Made by a program: the position numbers and the translations under genes
From: Paenibacillus thalictri
GTDB taxonomy: Bacteria > Bacillota > Bacilli > Paenibacillales > NBRC-103111
Length of the DNA stretch: 64,000 bases
Assembly: GCF_004307995.1 (NCBI RefSeq)
Contig: NZ_SIRE01000006.1
Span: forward strand, 186,001-250,000
Direction of reading: 5' to 3'
Shown here: piece by piece, positions 61,778 through 64,000 of the stretch
How positions within the stretch are numbered: the first letter of the stretch is position 1
Layout: every line of letters starts with the position of its first letter
The notes under the pieces: generated by a model
What the model saw: only the letters and a program-made list of their open reading frames with translations
Told to the model about the DNA's origin: nothing
The model's database searches: none

Positions 61778-61821
61778 GGGGCTGTCGCGGGAGCAAATGT
61801 CTCTGCTCCCGCGACAGCCCC
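61778..61821. terminator. Strong bidirectional terminator
   Basis: Perfect 18-bp stem GGGGCTGTCGCGGGAGCA and its complement with an eight-base loop, between convergent genes. TTCCTT follows on the forward strand and GGTTTATTTTTA on the reverse strand. Confidence 0.9.
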
Positions 61822-61844
61822 TTCCTTATGCCTATCAGTCCATA

Positions 61845-62522
61845 TCAGTCAAACGCCATCGCAACGGCTCTTACCGGCGCACCGCCGAAGCCCTGCAATT
61901 TTAACGGGAATGCGCACAAATACCACCTTGGCTCGGAAAGCAGCTCTTCGGTCAAATACAGCTCTTCCAAAGGCCAAATTTCATTGGACAGCAAAATTTC
62001 ATGAGGCGGGACCGCCTTTTCCGGCGCGCCCCAGCCCCCTATGCTTAATCCGTCAATTCCGACTCCCTTGACCTTGCGGTCGACAAGCCATTGCGCTCCT
62101 TCGCCGGACAAGTAAGGCCACTGGTTGTAATATTGCTTGGAATAACCTCTTATTTTGCCCCATCCCGTGCAGAGCAAGACGATATCGTCGGGACGAATTT
62201 TGTCTTTGTAAGGCTCCAGGTGCTCCACGCCAATCGGAGAATCGGCAGCGATGCCAAACAGGTCGATCGGCACCGCCTCTCCCTGAAACCGTTCAACCGG
62301 AATTTGCTCAATGGTTTTGCCATCCGGATAAAAGTGAAATGGAGCATCCAGATGAGTAGCCGTATGAACGTTCATCTGGAGCCGTTCCGCCGTATACCCG
62401 TCATTCGGATAAATCGCTTCATACCGCACATGAACCATCTCATAAGTCGGCCAACCCGGACAATTATGATATACAGGCTGAGATAAATCTATGATTTTGC
62501 GTATTTGCGGCATTTTTGGCAT
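61845..62522 (-). CDS. Cyclase family (kynurenine formamidase-like) hydrolase
   Basis: 225 residues from ATG at 62522, eight bases after GTGGAGG; the longer frame to 62597 lies inside the aldo/keto reductase end. The metal signature HTATHLDAPFHF (HxxTHxDxPxH type) is intact near residue 50, and GTGWGKIRGY-like CTGWGK follows. Family members hydrolyse N-formylkynurenine or related amides and lactones. Ribosome site lies in the end of the upstream gene, so the two are linked. Confidence 0.9.
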   Translation of the reverse strand: MPKMPQIRKIIDLSQPVYHNCPGWPTYEMVHVRYEAIYPNDGYTAERLQMNVHTATHLDAPFHFYPDGKTIEQIPVERFQGEAVPIDLFGIAADSPIGVEHLEPYKDKIRPDDIVLLCTGWGKIRGYSKQYYNQWPYLSGEGAQWLVDRKVKGVGIDGLSIGGWGAPEKAVPPHEILLSNEIWPLEELYLTEELLSEPRWYLCAFPLKLQGFGGAPVRAVAMAFD

Positions 62523-62575
62523 CCTATCATCCTCCACTATAAACATGACCCGCAATTTATCCGGGCAACCTGCTC

Positions 62576-63373
62576 TCAAGCCAAACGATCGATCCAACTG
62601 TTTAATCTGCGCTGATCTTCTTCGGAAAGCGCGCCGTGACGTTCCGCTTCCAAGTTGGCCAGAACCCAGTCCTTTTTACGCATCGAAACGATGACATGTC
62701 CGACCAGTTCCTGTGAAGCAACCCACCTGAGCAAAATTTCGGAAACCTCCGCCGTATTTTCGCCGATTTCATCCAGCTTGTATCCGCGTATAAAAGGCGA
62801 CAGCGCAATAACTTCCATATTCATGCTCCGCGCCTGCTCGAACGTTTCCATAGCGGCCTGGTTAAAAGCATTATAGGGCGCCAATATGCAAGAAACCGGA
62901 TGTCCCTCGGGAAGCAGCTGCAAATGCTCCGGCTTAACCATTCCCAGCGCGGCTTGCTTTACTTTTCCTTCCGCCATCCATTGCTTTGCCAGCCCCAGCT
63001 CGTATCGCAGTTTGTCCGCATCTTCATGCGTGTGAACGACCAATATATCGATATAATCCGTCTGCAATTCGGCCAGCATCGTATCAATATGATGCGGTTC
63101 GTAACGGGTTGGTTCCACCAAGTCGCGTTCTTTCCCGGGCTGCTTAAAAAAATTCCAGGCGACAATCCGCGCTTCGCCCCGCCGGTTCAGCTGCCGCAAC
63201 ACGTTTCCCAATGCAACGCGCTCCTGATAATAGGTTGTGTCGATTAGACTGATCCCCCGGTCAAGGCAAGCGGACACGATCGCGCATTGCTCCTCGAACG
63301 AAGCCTTCGGGTCGTTTCCCAACTGCTCGATAAATGAATGGCCTCCCAAGCCTAACTTGGATATGGTATTCAT
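62576..63373 (-). CDS. Aldo/keto reductase
   Basis: 265 residues from ATG at 63373, seven bases after AAGGAGG. TIM-barrel AKR with LGLGGHSFIEQ at the start, IDTTYYQERVALGNVLR (Asp and Tyr of the active site), VVHTHED holding the His region, and a C-terminal cofactor part shorter than usual. The catalytic lysine is not obvious. Likely NADPH-dependent; substrate unknown. Confidence 0.85.
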   Translation of the reverse strand: MNTISKLGLGGHSFIEQLGNDPKASFEEQCAIVSACLDRGISLIDTTYYQERVALGNVLRQLNRRGEARIVAWNFFKQPGKERDLVEPTRYEPHHIDTMLAELQTDYIDILVVHTHEDADKLRYELGLAKQWMAEGKVKQAALGMVKPEHLQLLPEGHPVSCILAPYNAFNQAAMETFEQARSMNMEVIALSPFIRGYKLDEIGENTAEVSEILLRWVASQELVGHVIVSMRKKDWVLANLEAERHGALSEEDQRRLNSWIDRLA

Positions 63374-63433
63374 CCGCAATCCTCCTTATCTCCAAGCAAT
63401 CCATGAACGGCAGCCGCCGTTGCTGCAATCCCT

Positions 63434-64000
63434 TTATTGCTTCCAGGCCTGCGGGTGATCGTCGCTCACAAGATCAAGCTCAATCGCCTTGGCGTTCATC
63501 TCCACCTGCTCCGGACTTTTGCAGCCGGGAATGACGCAGGTCACCGCAGGATGCTTCAAGCACCAGGCCAATGCCCATTCCGCCATGCCGACGCCGGCCG
63601 GCACCTCGTTTTGCATGATGTCCTGCACAGCCCGCAATCTTTGCTCGGATTGCTCTTTATCGCGGGACGACCGGACGTCGTTGTCCGGGAATACCGCTCC
63701 CGGTTTATATTTGCCGCTCAAGAAACCGCTGGCCAGCGGGACACGCGCCAGCACGCCGAGATCCTGCTTTTGACAAGAAGGAAATACCCGTGTCTCCGGA
63801 GTTTGATCCAGCCGGTTGTAGATGACCTGAATCGCCTTGGCGTTAATCTTGGTGGAAGCGTCCGTCTGATGCACGTTATCGTTGCTGCCGATGGAGATCC
63901 CGAGATTTCTCACCTTGCCGGCTTGAACCTGCTTATCCAAAGCCGTCCATAAATCGTCGTTATCGAATACCTCATCCGGCCCCGAATGGAATTGATACAA
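63434..64000 (-). CDS. Aldo/keto reductase (5' part beyond the window)
   Basis: The last 188-189 residues of an AKR; the frame is open at the window edge and starts mid-domain with YQFHSGPDEVFDNDDLW, which is strand 4-5 of the barrel. LGVLARVPLASGFLSGKYKPG and TCVIPGCKSPEQVEMN are the cofactor-binding hallmarks. Different subfamily from the AKR at 62576-63373. Confidence 0.93.
   Translation of the reverse strand: MYQFHSGPDEVFDNDDLWTALDKQVQAGKVRNLGISIGSNDNVHQTDASTKINAKAIQVIYNRLDQTPETRVFPSCQKQDLGVLARVPLASGFLSGKYKPGAVFPDNDVRSSRDKEQSEQRLRAVQDIMQNEVPAGVGMAEWALAWCLKHPAVTCVIPGCKSPEQVEMNAKAIELDLVSDDHPQAWKQ

Noticed and set aside
1..64000. CRISPR arrays, rRNA or tRNA genes
   Set aside because: No repeat-spacer pattern, no cloverleaf and no rRNA sequence was recognised; the repeats found are hairpin elements.

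Overview
The window comes from an endospore-forming Firmicute, most likely a Paenibacillus or close relative (Paenibacillaceae). The basis is the conserved Bacillales block spoIIIA operon - accB-accC - yqhY - nusB - folD - xseA-xseB - ispA - dxs - tlyA - argR - recN - spoIVB - spo0A, together with AmaP/DUF2273 genes, an SLH-domain surface protein, many GTG/TTG starts with strong AAGGAGG-type ribosome sites, and an LplABC-like sugar transporter with a membrane-bound AraC regulator. No rRNA, tRNA or CRISPR array was recognised.

Layout. 1-4.4 kb: the end of a germination permease gene, then a reverse-strand operon xpaC-like / substrate-binding+VWA / telA. 4.9-19.8 kb: a 13-gene reverse-strand catabolic cluster headed by a two-subunit aconitase X, with an SDR, an MFS organic-acid transporter, a CoA-transferase, a complete three-part biotin carboxylase with two paralogous carboxyltransferase subunits, a thiolase-like protein with a DUF35 partner, and a type I sulfatase. 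A divergent GntR/UTRA regulator faces it across 635 bp that carry repeated AGATATCT-like sites, one inside the spacer of a good promoter. 20-23 kb: a 1043-residue SLH surface protein. 23.5-24.4 kb: decayed remnants, including two broken copies of the 3' end of spo0A. 24.5-47.4 kb: the conserved sporulation/isoprenoid/fatty-acid/folate block, all on the reverse strand. 47.5-49.7 kb: forward genes comA and comB (sulfolactate synthesis) and a DUF441 membrane protein. 49.8-51 kb: aspartokinase. 51.3-60.9 kb: a GH2 beta-mannosidase, a D-2-hydroxyacid dehydrogenase and an ABC sugar importer with its AraC regulator. 61-64 kb: an FAH-family enzyme, a cyclase-family hydrolase and two aldo/keto reductases, the last cut by the window end.

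How the genes fit together. The catabolic cluster looks like one regulon for an organic acid, possibly sulfated. The sequence supports uptake, desulfation, dehydration, oxidation, CoA activation, carboxylation or transcarboxylation, and C-C cleavage steps, but not the substrate. The thiolase-like protein lacks the usual cysteine and the small aconitase X subunit lacks the usual serine loop, so family names should not be read as activities here. In the conserved block I find a near-consensus SigE promoter that decides the spoIIIAA start, three Spo0A boxes in front of spo0A, a palindromic operator candidate in the accBC promoter, and a family of hairpin repeats placed just upstream of the ribosome sites of accC, accB and spoIIIAG. 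A SigK-like promoter precedes comAB, which fits the known presence of sulfolactate in spores of Bacillus.
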